The notes: generated from the sequence alone by a model not told the origin. A stretch of DNA of 64,000 nucleotides from Siderastrea radians (GCA_964017195.1 OZ024896.1:32207807-32271806); one strand, 5' to 3'. Shown: positions 9,801 through 22,120, counted from the first letter of the stretch. Translations and numbers: made by a program.

Positions 9801-12800
9801 ATAGGCTTTTATTAAAAGTTTTATCAAGTTAAAGGTTAATTTCCTTTGTGCTCACTGAATATGTTTTTGTCAGCATAAGTCGTCACAGACCGTCAGAAAA
9901 GGTCATTCAGCTGAACTTGTTAGCGGTGAGGAAAAGGTGTCGGAAGTCAGGCGTTGGAAAGTTTCTCATTGAGGTAGGACTGTGGCTCAAAATTGCCAAC
10001 CAACTGAGTTGATAATTGTTGAGATTCATACCCATCTTTCAGTCAGATAATGTGAAAATGCCCAAGACTGCAAAAAAAAAAAAAAGCCAAATATAAAACC
10101 CATTGAAGGACATCTTTCTCATGGCTGTGGCTGAAAGTGGGACAGGGACGTGAGGACGGGGACATGGGGTCGGGATCGCGGGAAGACGTGAGATCGGGGT
10201 GTGGGGACGCGGGGACTTGAGGTTGGAAACGTGAAAACGGGGACATAGGGACATGAGATTGGGGATGTGTGTTTCGTAGCAGAAAAGGGGAAAGGCCGGC
10301 ACACACTAGGGGGCATGTCACAGGGACATGTTGCAGCAACAGTTTTCCTCTTGTGACAGCCCCGTTTTTTGCGAAAACGTTCTGTTGCGGGGGACAGAAT
10401 TTTGTCCCAGCAACATGTTGCATGAAATTCAGCTGGTTTGAATTCGTGCGTCATTAAGCGGGGACAAAATGACCCTAATTTTCAATGTCGCATTGTGTGC
10501 ACTGCTTTTGCAAACTGTCTCTGCTACAGAATAGTGGGAACCAATCAAAACGCGCCATTCGCTATCCCATAAGTCATAAATCTGCTCCTGTAACAGAACT
10601 TTTTGGCAAAAATGGGGATGTCACACGAGGAAAACTGTCGCTGCAACATGTCCCTACTACATGTCCCTTAGTGTGTGCCGGCTTGCGTACTGTCTCTGCA
10701 ACATGCGTTTAATGCAGTGCACACTAAGGAGCTTGTCCCCGCTACGTGTCCCCGCAACATGGCCCCTAGTGTGTGCCAGCCTGAAAGAAGTGACTATAAA
10801 TAGATGGAAAAAGTAATGTTTGCGCCTTTTCTTTGGAAGAAATCAGCTTTTTCGATCTATTCATAGCCACTTTCCCGCTTTTCTGCTATGTAACCCGTGT
10901 CCCCGATCTCGCGTCCTCACGTCCTCAATCCTGCGCCCCCACACGCCCCCTATCTCGCATCCCTACGTGCCCCACATACACAAACGCGCGTTTCTGCGGC
11001 CCCATCCCTGTCCCCACATCCCCGTCCCACTTTTAGCCACAGCCCTTTCCTATCTCACTTTTATCCGTCAATTCAGTTCATCTTTAAGAAGGAAAACTTA
11101 CACGAAGATCGTCTTTTAACAATGAAAAGCCCATCTTTTGATCTAGAAAATTTGAGTTAGATGAGCAACTCAGGACGAATTTTAAACTATAATGTTTTGC
11201 AGTTTTTGCAAACTTCGATTTTAAATCTGGCTTTTCTGCCGTAAAATTCGTATTAGACGATTTCCATCTATCAGATGTATTTCTGTCTTAGACAAGTTTC
11301 TCATCTTCTTATGTACCTTAATGACTGATCGTTATTGGATAAGCATCATTTCTCAAATTCTTGTGGTACTGTTTATTCAAATATTTTGCAGACTCTAAAA
11401 GATCCAACAATCATTGGTCCGTATGACACCATAGCAGTATATGCTGATAATGACGCTGTAGATTTCTTCAAACGAAATGGCTTCACAGATGACATTGTTC
11501 TTTGTAGTAGATTTAGGTAAGATGACAAAGAAATTCCCTTTCCCTTTAATTCCTGCCCACAGGCAGTCTCAAATGAAAGTGGACTACTCTTTGGTTCAAG
11601 AAATTGAAAGTTTTTTATTCGTGCGCTTATTTTAAATTTCCCAAAACCCAGACGTTTCGAGGCTGCTGCCAGTTCCTCGGTGGTCAAGACACAACTGAAA
11701 AAGTTGCGCGCTTCACAACTTTCAAAACAAAAACAAAAAAACTACAAAGTTATTTGCACGTGCTGACTTTGAGACTTTTAAAGATAGCGCGTGCAATTAA
11801 AAGAAAAAAGTGCGAAGTTATTTGCGCGCGTTGAGGCCCAGTTCAGACGCTGTACCTCACATGTGCCTTACCAAATACATTTTCGCTCCGAGGTCGTATT
11901 AAGCGGCAAGCTTTGCCGTACCCTGAGATTTTGCCTTGCCCAGTTGATATCTGTCCAGAAACGCTGATGTGGACACCGTACAACTGCCAAATAACTACGT
12001 AGTACTTGGTGTGGCACATGAGAGGTACGGTGCCTGAACTGGGCCTTAGAATGTCAAATAAAAGCTAACTCAGTGTTGAGGCCTCCTGGGTGTAATGTCT
12101 GATGACAGAATATCAGTTGGGCCTGAAACCGGCGCCTCCCCATAATGACCGAGATTTTACATCATCAGATCACAACACTGATGATCTGCTTGTGTCCGTG
12201 ATCCGTACAGCTTTCAAAAATGCAATAAAGAGGCGACTATGTTGCCTTTTTTAGTCAGTAATTCTAAGACATCTTGGACTCGATGGAAACTCAAAAATAA
12301 TGGTTCACTGAGTTTTGTTTGAAAATACTTAACTAGTTTTCTGTAACTATGATTAAGTGTGTTTGGCCCCGGATGGCCAGGATGGAAATGGATTGCAACT
12401 CGAAAAAATTGCGTCACTTTCTCAAGTTTTTCCTCGTGTCCGGTGTAGAAAAATTGCCAAGTACTTGTTATGGTTTGTCCTCCCTACGTGAAAATCTCTC
12501 GCGATCTCTCTCTCTTCATGTTTTACGATTATTTTGTGTACGACAAAAGGTGCCTTGTTTTAATTTTTGCACAATTTTGACCCTTTAAGCCCTAACAGTG
12601 ACAAAAATGAAATTTCTCTTTGCATTTTCACTACTTGTTCAAGCACTCAAGTGATGAGAATAAAGGAAGTGATCAAGAATTAAGGAAGTGATCACTAAGG
12701 ATGAGATGTCTTGATATTTAGACAAATTCCTCTTACTGAGTTCCATAAGAAGTGTACAGAAAACAGTAAGGAGAATACACATTTTCATGTGAGGGCTCAT

Positions 12801-15800
12801 AAAAGGGTTAACTGAGTAGCATAGGACCTGACTTACATTTGCTTCATGTTAAATTGCACACTTATCGCCATATTTCTTCTTCAAGTGAGTTGACAGACAA
12901 CTGGATAAACAGCACTTTGATGTGTTACCTTCCCCCATTCACCGGTAGGTTGTTACTGTCCATGTAAACTACGTTTCTATGTTTTCATAGCCTGCGTAGC
13001 AAGCGTTTCCGTAGGGCTTTCCGCAAGAAGCTTGAAGCAATTTCGCTCTTTGAACGCGCGAAAATTGGGCGAGGGCAAAAAAGCCAATTTCCCTCCGCCA
13101 AAAAGAGAAAAATGCCTCCAACGGGCGGAAAAACCTACGGAAACGCTTGCTTTGAGGCCAATGTTTTCAGCTTTTGTTGCTTTAAATACTGCATTTTCCA
13201 CAAGAAGCCGGACCTTGTGATCAATTTCTAGGCTGATGTTGGTAGCACTGCATAAATATTTTCGCTAAACTTAGGGCCTTGTTGCCTGTAGTCTCCAAAA
13301 CGTCCTTATTTTTGCGGCGTACGTACACACAAAAGTATCCATGCAGTCTCAAAATATAGATGGTAGAGAGTCTAATTGCGTATGGTCAGTACTTTTTTCT
13401 GTAGCGAGAAATTTCTGGTTATCCGAACACCTCAGCAATTGGCAAAAATTAAAGGAGCTACGTCACGGATAACACATCTTGAAAAAATTGGCAAGTTTTT
13501 TCAACTTTGTCATTCGTAATCCTTCTTAATCTCCCTCAGTCGTAACCATCCTTGTTTAGTTTTGGTTTGTTATTACTTCTTTGGTGTTTTTCTACCTTAG
13601 GAAACTATTATTCTGAGGTTTCCTTCAATGAGAAAATAATTTTGTCAGATCAGAAAAATGAATGAAACATAGTTCCGTGACATAGTTCCTTTAACATCAG
13701 TAGTATACAAGCATCTCCTGAGATTTTACTGCTATAAACCTCGATGACCACGCACGTTGCTTAATTGTTTATTCCCTCCTTATATACCAGTGCAATGTAC
13801 TGAGTTTGTCGTCCATGGACGGATCTTAAAACTGTTAAAGTTGTTCTTCTTCCTTTGTGAAGCTTAAGAGCCAAAAAAAAAAAAAAAACACTCTCTTGCA
13901 TTCTATCTTTTCCGGAGCTTTTGAAATTATTTCACTCACCTTGCTAGTTTTTATTCCAGGTTCTGATTACTCTGGCGCATTTAGGAGCGAGGAAGATTTG
14001 AAAGCCATGGATGATGACATAAGAAAATGGTAACACTGAAATAACAGTGAATTCAATTAACCTAGATGAGTGGAATTAGCGTCTCTTAATATGAAGTTAA
14101 GGACTTTCCAGTGGTTTGTGTTGACCTTTCCTTTTACATCTCTATTATCACCGTAAGTTTGTTACTCTTAAGCAAGTAACACATGCGTGGTTCAATCTCT
14201 ATACAGTGTTGCTCAGCAAATGTTGAATGATGTGATTTTCTGGCATCACGGTGAACTGCTTGATGTTTTCTTTCGCCATTCAACATGTTGTGTGTTGCTG
14301 AACGTAATATAGCCAGCCGCTCTACACTGTCAACCTGTTCAACGACCTATTTCAACGTCTAGCGTGTCATGATACGCCGCTCAACATTTGTTGAAATAGA
14401 GTCCGCCGCAACATTTGCCGATGAACAAAAGTTGCGCTGCTGTTCAACGTTGTGTGATCAATAAAATGATGAATCATGCACCTCATTGAGTTTTCATGGT
14501 TTACTAACCATTGTTTAATTCTTGTTTTTGTTTGTTTGTTTGTTTGTCTGCAGGAGAGAGAAAAGCCTTGAAGCTTACCAAGCCCAGACTACATGTGTTA
14601 TGAGAATGCAGCACGAGATCAAGACACTTCGAGCCATAGTAGGTTTAGCTTTCGCTACAGTGGTTTTTGATTCAGCTCTAGGCACCTTTCATTTCCATTT
14701 AACACCGTTCAAAGTTGTTGAATTCGGCAAGTTAATGTGTACGAAAACTCTTGTTGACAAATACAATTTGGCATCACAAAAATAGTTTGCCAACAAGCAG
14801 GAGCAGCTAACGGTTCGTTTCGGGGAATCTCTGATTTCGGATTTACTTGCAGTGAAAGCTAGAGATTTCTTTGACGAAACATCACCTTAGACTTTCGTAA
14901 CAAGAAGACTTATTAGTTCTATTGTTTTCGTAGGGACAAATATGTCGTTTAGAGTGCAAAATAAGGTCCGCTAACATTTTCGGAGAGCCATCAGCAGCTC
15001 GGAAATTCGGTGGATAGGATTCTGTCGGCAGACTAAATTTCCAGCTGAAAACGTCGAACAGATTAATCTGTATTAGCTTACACAAATATGCCTTTATATG
15101 TAAAAAGTTCTGAAATAATCTAAGAAAATAGAAAGTGATATTTCAAGTATTTTGCTGAACGTTTCTCGTTGGGTGCCCCCAAACAAGCGCTATTTTGGTG
15201 ACGTTCAAACACGCCAACTCGAATTTGTGTACACGAGCTCGCAAAAGTTCGTTTACCCTGTGAAGGTGACTCAAAATTATAAATGATCATTTTAGAGAAG
15301 GAGGTAAAACACGTTCAAATTCAATTTGACTTATATAACGGATAGCCTTTGTAACAACGTTACCGAAAACGTTTTGTTTTCATAGGTCGACACGCAGGAA
15401 GAGGCGATTAAAACTTTGACCAGTGCTAAAGAGAGAATTGAAAAGGAAAAATACAGACTGGGTAAGTTGTATATGTTGTACATCGTTGCAGCTGAATGTA
15501 CTTGAATATATGTCGCTAAAAATAGTTTTTGACGCCTTTTATCTGACTAAACAATGTCGTTTTTCTGTAGAGAAAGAGTTACTTGCTTTAAAGATGCAGG
15601 GAAAAGATGGAATCCTTGATGATGAAGACTTGGAAGGTACGCCTTTCTCAACTTTGTTTGTTTGTCTAATCCTTATTTATAGTTTCGTTGACTCTTTTTT
15701 GCCCATTTTTTTCAATTTCGTTTATTGCAGATGATGGTGACTTATATGAAGCACTCGCTGAAATACTCAGCAAAAAACACGTGACCGACACGGAGCTGGA

Positions 15801-18800
15801 CCTGGAAGCGATTTCCCATGGAGACTTTCGCGACGTGCCTCAAGGTCACGTGACTTTCTTAAGTAGTGCCCAATAGTGTTGTTTCCTGGATTAAATAATT
15901 GTATTTCTTTGAAGAGTTAGTAAACAATAGAACTGTCCATTTCTATTATGCAATCGTCAGGTGAATCATGCCCTTTATAACCCGACCTTGTACAATTTTG
16001 AGTTGCACAGTATCTGTGTAGACGTTTGTTCACCTTTCACAGAAACTAAAAGTTCGAAATTTTGTAATCTGGTTAGTTCTAAGCTTTTGCATGTTTGTGC
16101 AATGAGATATATAGGAATACGGTAATTTCACCTTTCACGTCTTTCCTTTTATGGTTGATTTCCACCGTTGCGTAAATTTTACGTGCGTACGGGCGTGAAT
16201 TTATCTGGCTTTACATGGGAAATAAAATTAGAGACGATGTATGAACGGCTTACGTAAACGTAAAACGTTGAAAACTTTCAACTTTTCACGTTTACGTAAG
16301 CCCTTTATACATCGTCTCTAATTTTATTTACGCACGTAAAGCCAGTTAAATTCACGCCCGTACGCACGTAAAATTTACGCAACAGTGGAAATCAACCTTA
16401 GTCTCAATAAACCAGCTTTTTAATTTGTTCCAGTTCATTGTACTTAGCATTAAAGCTGGAGAAAAGTGCATCTTTTTTATTCATTTTTCTAAATCCTTTT
16501 AAGGTTAGTCCGGACCTTCGCGGGTGTCCTCGGGGAAAAAATTCGTATGCGCGCCGTTTTAAAGGAAAACACAGCAAACCATATATCGTTGGAAAGCTTA
16601 AGAAATGTAGATTTCGAAAAAAATTATAAATTGCCGGTTTCTTCAATTCCGCAAAAGAAAATCGCAAACAACCATGAAAATGACCATGGGTCATTCAATT
16701 GAATTAATAGGGCATCAAATTCAAGCGCACTGGCAAAATAACTGCAAAATGTTAATCACAAAGGATCAGTCATCAAAAGTATGTCAGCATTTTTCGATAC
16801 TCTGACTGGTTATTTTTTAATTAATGTTGTCAATTTCGAGCAGCAAAGAAAGCGCGATGGGCATTGCATTGAATATCGTCACGGGTGAAATATTATAAAT
16901 TTCAAAAATCCCCGACACACTTTTGTTTCACAACATCTAAGGAATGTTCAGGCCAAATTTCACAGAAATCTGCCGAATTTTGGTACCCTATTAATACATT
17001 TGTTTAATTGAATGACGCATAGTCATTTTGGCGGTCATTTTTGCAATTTTCTTTTGTGGAATTAAAAAAACTGGCAATTCATATTTTTTCCGAAATCTAC
17101 ATTTATTAAGCTTTCCAACGACTTATAGTTTGCCGTGCTTTCCGTAGAGGACAGGGGGCGGGAAACGGGAGAAATAGGGGAAATTACGCAACATTGTGCA
17201 ATATTTCGCAGTGGAAAGAGCGCAAAAAGGCGGGAACCAACAAAGATAGGGCGGGAACCGGGATTAAAGGGTACGGGAATCGGGAAGTTTAAACCTCCTG
17301 TCGCCCCCCCCCCCGCCCCCGCCCCCAATCAAGGAGCCATGGCATCACTTATTGCTCAACGTCTTTTTTTTTTCTACAGAGGATGAAGAGTTTGTTTCCT
17401 CGTTTATCACGAGTCGTAGCGAAAAACAGCTGGTTCAGCAGGTCAAACGCAGCTTGATGTCAACGAAGAACTTCTCTGATATTTCAATCAATGGCGTGAA
17501 AAAGGTACTGAAGCGGCTTCGACAGTCTCTTACTAAAAACATATCAAGTTCCGTTTTACATTATATCCAGAAACAAACGGCACCACTGGAGATTACTATC
17601 GCTCAGTAGCTGTCTTTTGAATGATCTCCACAGATTCAGAATTTAGCTTTCATTTGAATGGTCACACTTTAGGATTTCATGCACACGCTTAAGAGTTAAA
17701 AACACCTTGTACAGCATAACAAACGGCAAAACGGGGAAGTGCTATTCAACATCTTTCATTTGAACGGTCACACTTAAGGATTTCATCCACAGACTCAATA
17801 CCAGTACTTCGTGAGGAGAGATGAAAGGGTGTATGGTTTATTTTCTAATTTTTGCTGGGGTTACCCTCCTCCTCCGCAACAGTTTGTCAGTCTCCCGTGA
17901 CGCTTCGCTAATGACCACATACAACTTGGTAGTGAACAAAAAATTGAAGCAAAGACAACTGGCAAAGAATGGTCTTTATAGCCCCAAGCATTCGATCCTT
18001 TTGTGTTTTTAATCAGTATTTATAGCAAGTTGATAGTAAGCCTATGTATAACGTCTTTTCTGATTTTGTTTTTCAATGTTTGTAGGTCGAATCCTGTCAC
18101 ATTGCTTTCATGGAAACAGGTTTTGATTCCCGGACTCAGCGGTTAGGTGACCCCATAATGTGCACGCAGCTGTATTTTTGTGGTGGATCCAGTGATGAAC
18201 AAATTGAAAGGATTATGAAACTAGGATTTAGCAAAGAAGGTACTTTGCATACGTGTTTGCGACATTTTGACATCCTCGTGTCTCGTTACCGTCTTTAACG
18301 GCCTATTTCCCTTCCCTTCTGACCTTTTGAATTGTGTTCCGTCTCCTTTCAGATTTCACCCGTGGACCATACGGAAAAGGTCTTTATTTTTCGATCCAAG
18401 CTTGTCAAGCGGCTGCGTTTTCAGCGGTAAAGTGAATTTAATTTGTGAATGCAAGAATTAAAGTTGAAGCGTACTAAAATAATTACACTAAACCTTAGAC
18501 AATTTTTTTTCGTGGTGAAAAATGATAAGATGTTGTTGAATAGCATCTTTTGTTTTTAGACAAGTTGAATTTACACTCCTTATTGTCCCAATGAGAGCCT
18601 AGTACCCAGGCGATCTCCTCCCGCTCACTCGACTGGACTTGGTACGAAATATCGTGACGTCATCGGTATGCCGTTCGGTGACGTCACGAAATTTCTTGCC
18701 AAGTTGAGTGAGCGAGAAGAGAGCGCCTGGGTACTAGGCTGTCCCAGTGATCCTTTTGGTACGGGCAGACCCAATACCGAACTGAAAGTCCGGTTCTGGC

Positions 18801-20942
18801 CAATCACAACATGCGCAAATAACTCAACACACCAATCAAAACGCAATGAAACTATGCATTCGGTGGCAAGCGCGGTAAAACATGCACTAGGTGCCAAGCT
18901 TGGCTAAACTTGCAGAAGTCAAACCGTGATCGGTTTTGAAACTGTTTGTTTAGGGCACACTGCATCGAAACGAATCGTGTCTTCAGCCTTACACACGTTC
19001 AATTCTCATGCTTGCGGAAAGGAGTGGTCACGTGCTTTTGCTTCGAATTCTGATTGGCTAGTTAGAAGAACTAAGCTTATTGTATGCAGATGCAGTGATT
19101 GGCGTTGATTACCTTAATTTTAGTTTTACACCGCTCTGGTGTCAGGGGACGATATATCTGTTTTCCGCCATAAACGTGTTTTATTCCTTTTTTTTTTTGT
19201 TCAGCCTGGTAAGCTGCTTTTATGCAACGTTGGACTCGGTTTAACAGAATCTGTTGTTGTACAAGATCGTGGAAGGTAAAGCATTTTCGTCGTTCATTCA
19301 ATTAAAATTTCGACCAAAAGTTTGCTGGTTGAAAGCTTTACTTATGAAGGCTTACTTAGCATTTTAAATTAAGTAAGTGATTTAAGAAACAACACAACAC
19401 TTTTTAGTTTGAAACAAGACATGTTTCGGCGTACCTAATGCCATCTTCAGTTGAATGAGAAAGTTGAAGCATCGCTTTTCTCGTCAAAAAGTCGAACCAA
19501 CTAATTAAGCACCGCCTTCGCTGTAATTCCAGGGCTTGCAAAACTTCAAAAACCCATGAAGAAAAGTTAAAAACGCAATTCGCGGGTTTTATTTAAAGTG
19601 TGTTCATACGGTACTGTAATGTCGTCGTTAGACATGCTCACTTGTAACATGGGTGTAATGTGTTCCTGTCCAATACGCTCCAATACTGTCCTTCAAAATC
19701 AAATCAGTGAGCCTTAAATGATCTAGTAAGCGTCGCGTTTTTAGGTGTGTATTGCAACCCATTTCCGTCCTTATCACTGTTAGTCGTTCTCACTTCCTAA
19801 CGTGTTCCTATCATTCTACAAAATTGAGTCATTATTTCCGGGCATCTTGTTTTTTGTGTTTTCAAGCTTCTAAGAATCGTGTCAGAAGTAAGTAACGTTA
19901 GTATTTTAACTGGCACCTTTTCCCATTCCAGGACTCTACCTCCACCGGGCTTCGATTCCATACTGGTGAGTAGGTTAAAATCACGCATGCGCGAGAGAAG
20001 AACAAGCACAATTGTCAAACAATCGTCCAATCAGGGCCCACGCTCCAGAGCTGGTCAAGGTAAATACGGGCTCAAACCGTATGAAGAAACCACGACCCTA
20101 GGCTTCTAGACCAGACATCATCGGGGAAAGTTTGATGCGCGAATATAGTTGTTTAAGGAAAAACCGAATTCTCAAAAAGTTGTTTCTTTTTCTTCTGTTA
20201 TCTCACTAGACTGGAGGTCGCACTCCATCACCCGTCTCCCCAGGCCTCCCGCAGCAGGAGTATGTTGTGTTCGATCCTTTGCAGGTAAGGCCGACACGTT
20301 CAAGGGGAAATGTCATGAACGTCTTTCTGTTTTATGGTAAAAAGGAATCTGCTTAAGGGTTTGCCACAGGTCAAAAAATGGACAGGGCCATCAAGGCCAG
20401 GAAAAAGTCTGGAAAATGTATTCTTAGTCAGGGAAAATTGATATTTTAAAGGGGAGTCCGGAAAAATTGAAATTTAAACAGCTCATTGGTTTTTTCGTGT
20501 CAAAGACTGAAAGAAAAAATTTCAGGCCATTGCACGGTCATCTCGGCGATGTGTTTTTCTTGCTAGATGAATAATGCGATCTTTTATTGTCAGTGATAAA
20601 ATAGGTGGAAAGGGGGACTATGAGGGGAGTTTGGAGGCCTCTACCAGATATCTCTGGTTTGTATTTGTTTGGTCAGGGAAATTTAATTTCTATCATGGAA
20701 CTGTCAGGGAATTTCGAAGAGTGATCTCTGTGGCAACAAAGGCTTTTCGCATGTGTTTATACTTAAGATAAATTGCTTCTAAACCACCAATGAAAAAAAA
20801 AATTTAGTCAACAGCCGCTCAACGTTTCAAAGCAAGCTTTCATTTTCATTCTTTATTCTCCTTTTTCCAGGCCATTCCAGTTTACCTCGTGGAATACTCA
20901 ACGTCTCGAGGACCCTCCAGAGCAAATGTTTTGATGTGTTAA
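6898..20942 (+). CDS. GNAT acetyltransferase / PARP-like fusion protein, 20 exons
   Basis: Exons: 6898-7038, 7143-7278, 8364-8859, 9076-9164, 9715-9781, 9874-9973, 11392-11516, 12886-12944, 13960-14029, 14554-14638, 15386-15461, 15571-15636, 15731-15844, 17380-17504, 18086-18239, 18353-18426, 19205-19275, 19932-19965, 20210-20284, 20871-20942. All junctions are GT-AG and phase-compatible; total 742 residues. Residues 1-92 form an unrecognised N-terminal part. Residues 93-287 are acidic and Ser-rich, with a Cys cluster at 194-206 (CDKC, then CCNC). A GNAT fold spans about 290-405: LNLLAVRKR, then RKSGVG at 333-338 (acetyl-CoA loop), YADNDAVDFFKRNGF at 360-374, and DNWINSTLMCYLPPF in exon 8. 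Residues 410-583 are charged and helical, likely coiled coil. The C-terminus (584-742) is PARP-like: GPYGKGLYFS with Tyr646, LLLCNVGLG, PPPGFDSI, QEYVVFDPLQ with Glu711, then YLVEY. The expected triad His position reads Cys615. I know no named vertebrate orthologue; substrate and location are unknown. Confidence 0.85.
7279..8363. other. intron 2 of the GNAT-PARP gene
   Basis: Contains AT-rich sequence and, at about 7905-8050, imperfect inverted repeats built on 'tgcatg' and 'cgcaagtgcatg'. Nothing else is supported. Confidence 0.5.
10123..11043. mobile_element. inverted-repeat element in GNAT-PARP intron 6, with a second nested inside
   Basis: The outer arms are 'ggctgtggctgaaagtggga' at the left and its near reverse complement ending 'cccacttttagccacagcc' at the right. 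Both arms continue into about 150 bp of 'ggggacgtgaggacg'-like tandem strips. Inside, an inner element at about 10293-10783 has its own TIR: 'ccggcacacactaggggg' at the left and 'cccctagtgtgtgccagc' at the right, with internal 'gggacatgttgcagcaac' motifs on both sides. The open frames here are by-products of the C-rich strips. Confidence 0.7.
11835..12050. mobile_element. MITE in GNAT-PARP intron 7
   Basis: About 216 bp with TIRs 'aggcccagttcagacgctgt' at the left and the matching 'ggtgcctgaactgggcct' at the right. The inner parts of the arms (cctcacatgtgcc / ggcacatgagagg) also pair. No coding capacity. Confidence 0.7.
12990..13157. mobile_element. small MITE, 'gcctgcgtagcaagcg' family
   Basis: The left tip gcctgcgtagcaagcgtttc pairs with 'ggaaacgcttgctttgagg' at the right. 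A shorter relative sits at 24318-24387. It lies between exons 8 and 9 of the GNAT-PARP gene, within 50 bp of exon 8. Confidence 0.65.
14210..14465. repeat. repetitive stretch with inverted 'gttgaa' motifs, intron 9
   Basis: Repeated direct and inverted 'caacatttgttgaa', 'gttcaacg' and 'ttgctcagcaaatgttg' motifs suggest a decayed foldback element. The ends are not clear enough to place. Confidence 0.35.
14825..15185 (+). mobile_element. interspersed element C, copy 1
   Basis: About 360 bp, recognised because a diverged copy lies in reverse orientation at 26733-27153. Shared blocks include 'gtgaaagctagagatttct', 'ggagagccatcagcagctcg', 'agcttacacaaatatgcct' and 'cgttgggtgcc'. No clear TIR and no coding frame; superfamily not determined. 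It sits in intron 10 of the GNAT-PARP gene. Confidence 0.65.
16155..16398. mobile_element. hairpin MITE, family B, intact copy
   Basis: A near-perfect palindrome of about 244 bp. The left arm runs from 'ggttgatttccaccgttgcg' through 'agagacgatgtatgaacggc'; the right arm mirrors it and ends 'cgcaacagtggaaatcaacc'. Only about 10-20 bp of loop ('cgttgaaaactttcaac') is left. The same family, disrupted, is at 26528-27196. Located in intron 13 of the GNAT-PARP gene. Confidence 0.85.
17146..17306. mobile_element. G-rich interspersed element A, intact copy
   Basis: A copy of 'gggcgggaaacgggagaaat' through 'attacgcaacattgtgcaat' and 'cgggattaaagggtacggga'. The same sequence is found in two halves at 26440-26527 and 27197-27262, split by another transposon. 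It lies just upstream of exon 14. Confidence 0.7.
17635..17805 (-). repeat. two diverged 106-bp repeat units, inverted
   Basis: 'tttcatttgaatggtcacac' and 'tttcatttgaacggtcacac' are reverse complements of the unit core; 'ccttgtacagcata' lies between them. Located in intron 14 of the GNAT-PARP gene. Confidence 0.75.
18594..18743. mobile_element. MITE of about 150 bp, GNAT-PARP intron 16
   Basis: TIR 'agcctagtacccaggcgatc' at the left and 'gcgcctgggtactaggct' at the right, with inner pairing 'cccgctcactcgac' against 'gttgagtgagcgag'. Central tgacgtca-type motifs occur on both arms. Confidence 0.8.
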
Positions 20943-21120
20943 CACTTTACTCGCAGAATTACATGTAGACTTGCAAACAAGTCAACCTTTGACGCTTAGT
21001 CCAGGAAGGAGCGACGAATTTACTTGGAGGGCGTCCTGCAAGCGACGAAAGCAGCGAAAACAAGGTGTGGGAAAATAATACCGGAAATGACTTTTAAAAA
21101 GTCAATTACAGAGGTCAGAG

Positions 21121-22120
21121 ACAAATTCTGAGTTAGACAGCCATGTGGTTCTAACTTTTGAGACTGTGGATGAAATCCTACCGTGTGACCATTCAAGTGA
21201 AAGCTTTACAAGGTGGTGTTTTAACTTTTGAGTCTGTGAATAAATTCCTAAAGTGTGGCCATTCAAATGAAAGCTACTGAGCAGTACTTTCCAGTGGTGC
21301 TGTTTATTATGCTGTACAAGGTGGCTCTAACTTTTGAATCTGTGAATGAAATCCTAAAGTGTGACCATTCAAATGAAAGCTACTGAGCAGTACTTTCCTG
21401 TGGTGCTGTTTATTATGCTGTACAAGGTGGCTCTAACTTTTGAGTCTGTGAATGAAATCCTAAAGTGTGACCATTCAAATGAAAGCTACTGAGCAGTACT
21501 TTCCTGTGGTGCTGTTTATTATACTGTACAAGGTGGCTCTAACTTTTGAGTCTGTGAATGAAATCCTAAAGCGTGACCATTCAAATGAAAGCTACTGAGC
21601 AGTACTTTCCTGTGGTGCTGTTTATTATGCTGCACAAGGTGGTTCTAACTTTTGAGTCTGTGGATGAAATCCTACCGTGTGACCATTCAAGTGAAAGCTT
21701 TACAAGGTGGTGTTTTAACTTTTGAGTCTGTGAATAAATTCCTAAAGTGTGACCATTCAAATGAAAGCCACTGAGCATTACTTTCCTGTGATGCTTTTCC
21801 TTATCCTGTATAAGATCGTTCTTACATTTGAATTTATAAAGTATGAATATTCTAATTATTGTGCTGTACAAGGTGGCTCTAAGTTTTGAGTCTGTGGATG
21901 AAATCTTAAAGTGTGACCATTCAACTGAAAGCTGCTGAGCAGTACTTTCCTGTGGTGCAATCAATTAAGCTGTACAAGGTGGTTCTAATTTTGGAGTCTG
22001 TGGATGAATTCTGAAAGTGTGATCATTCCGGCAAATAAAGCCATTAAACAGTACGTTCCTGTGGTGCTGTCTATTATGCTTTAGAGGGTGATTCTAAATT
22101 TTGAGTCTGTGTAGGTAGAA
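21121..22120 (+). repeat. tandem array of a 106-bp repeat
   Basis: About nine units, several nearly identical. Successive copies of 'gagcagtactttcctgtgg' begin at 21279, 21385, 21491 and 21597, a spacing of exactly 106 bp. Units near the end are diverged and one carries an internal deletion. The 127-residue minus-strand frame across it is an artefact of the repeat. It begins about 180 bp after the GNAT-PARP stop codon. Confidence 0.95.

Noticed and set aside
10043..11160. Several proline- and arginine-rich open frames on both strands
   Set aside because: They come from C-rich tandem strips inside an inverted-repeat element within an intron.
17505..17609. Read-through of exon 14 to a stop at 17609 as the end of the GNAT-PARP gene
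   Set aside because: A GTACTG donor at 17505 joins in phase to the exon at 18086 and restores the PARP-like domain; the read-through tail has no similarity to anything. An alternative short isoform cannot be excluded.
21581..21964. 127-codon minus-strand open frame in the 106-bp array
   Set aside because: The repeat period is not a multiple of three and the frame is only open because repeat units lack stops by chance; no family resemblance.
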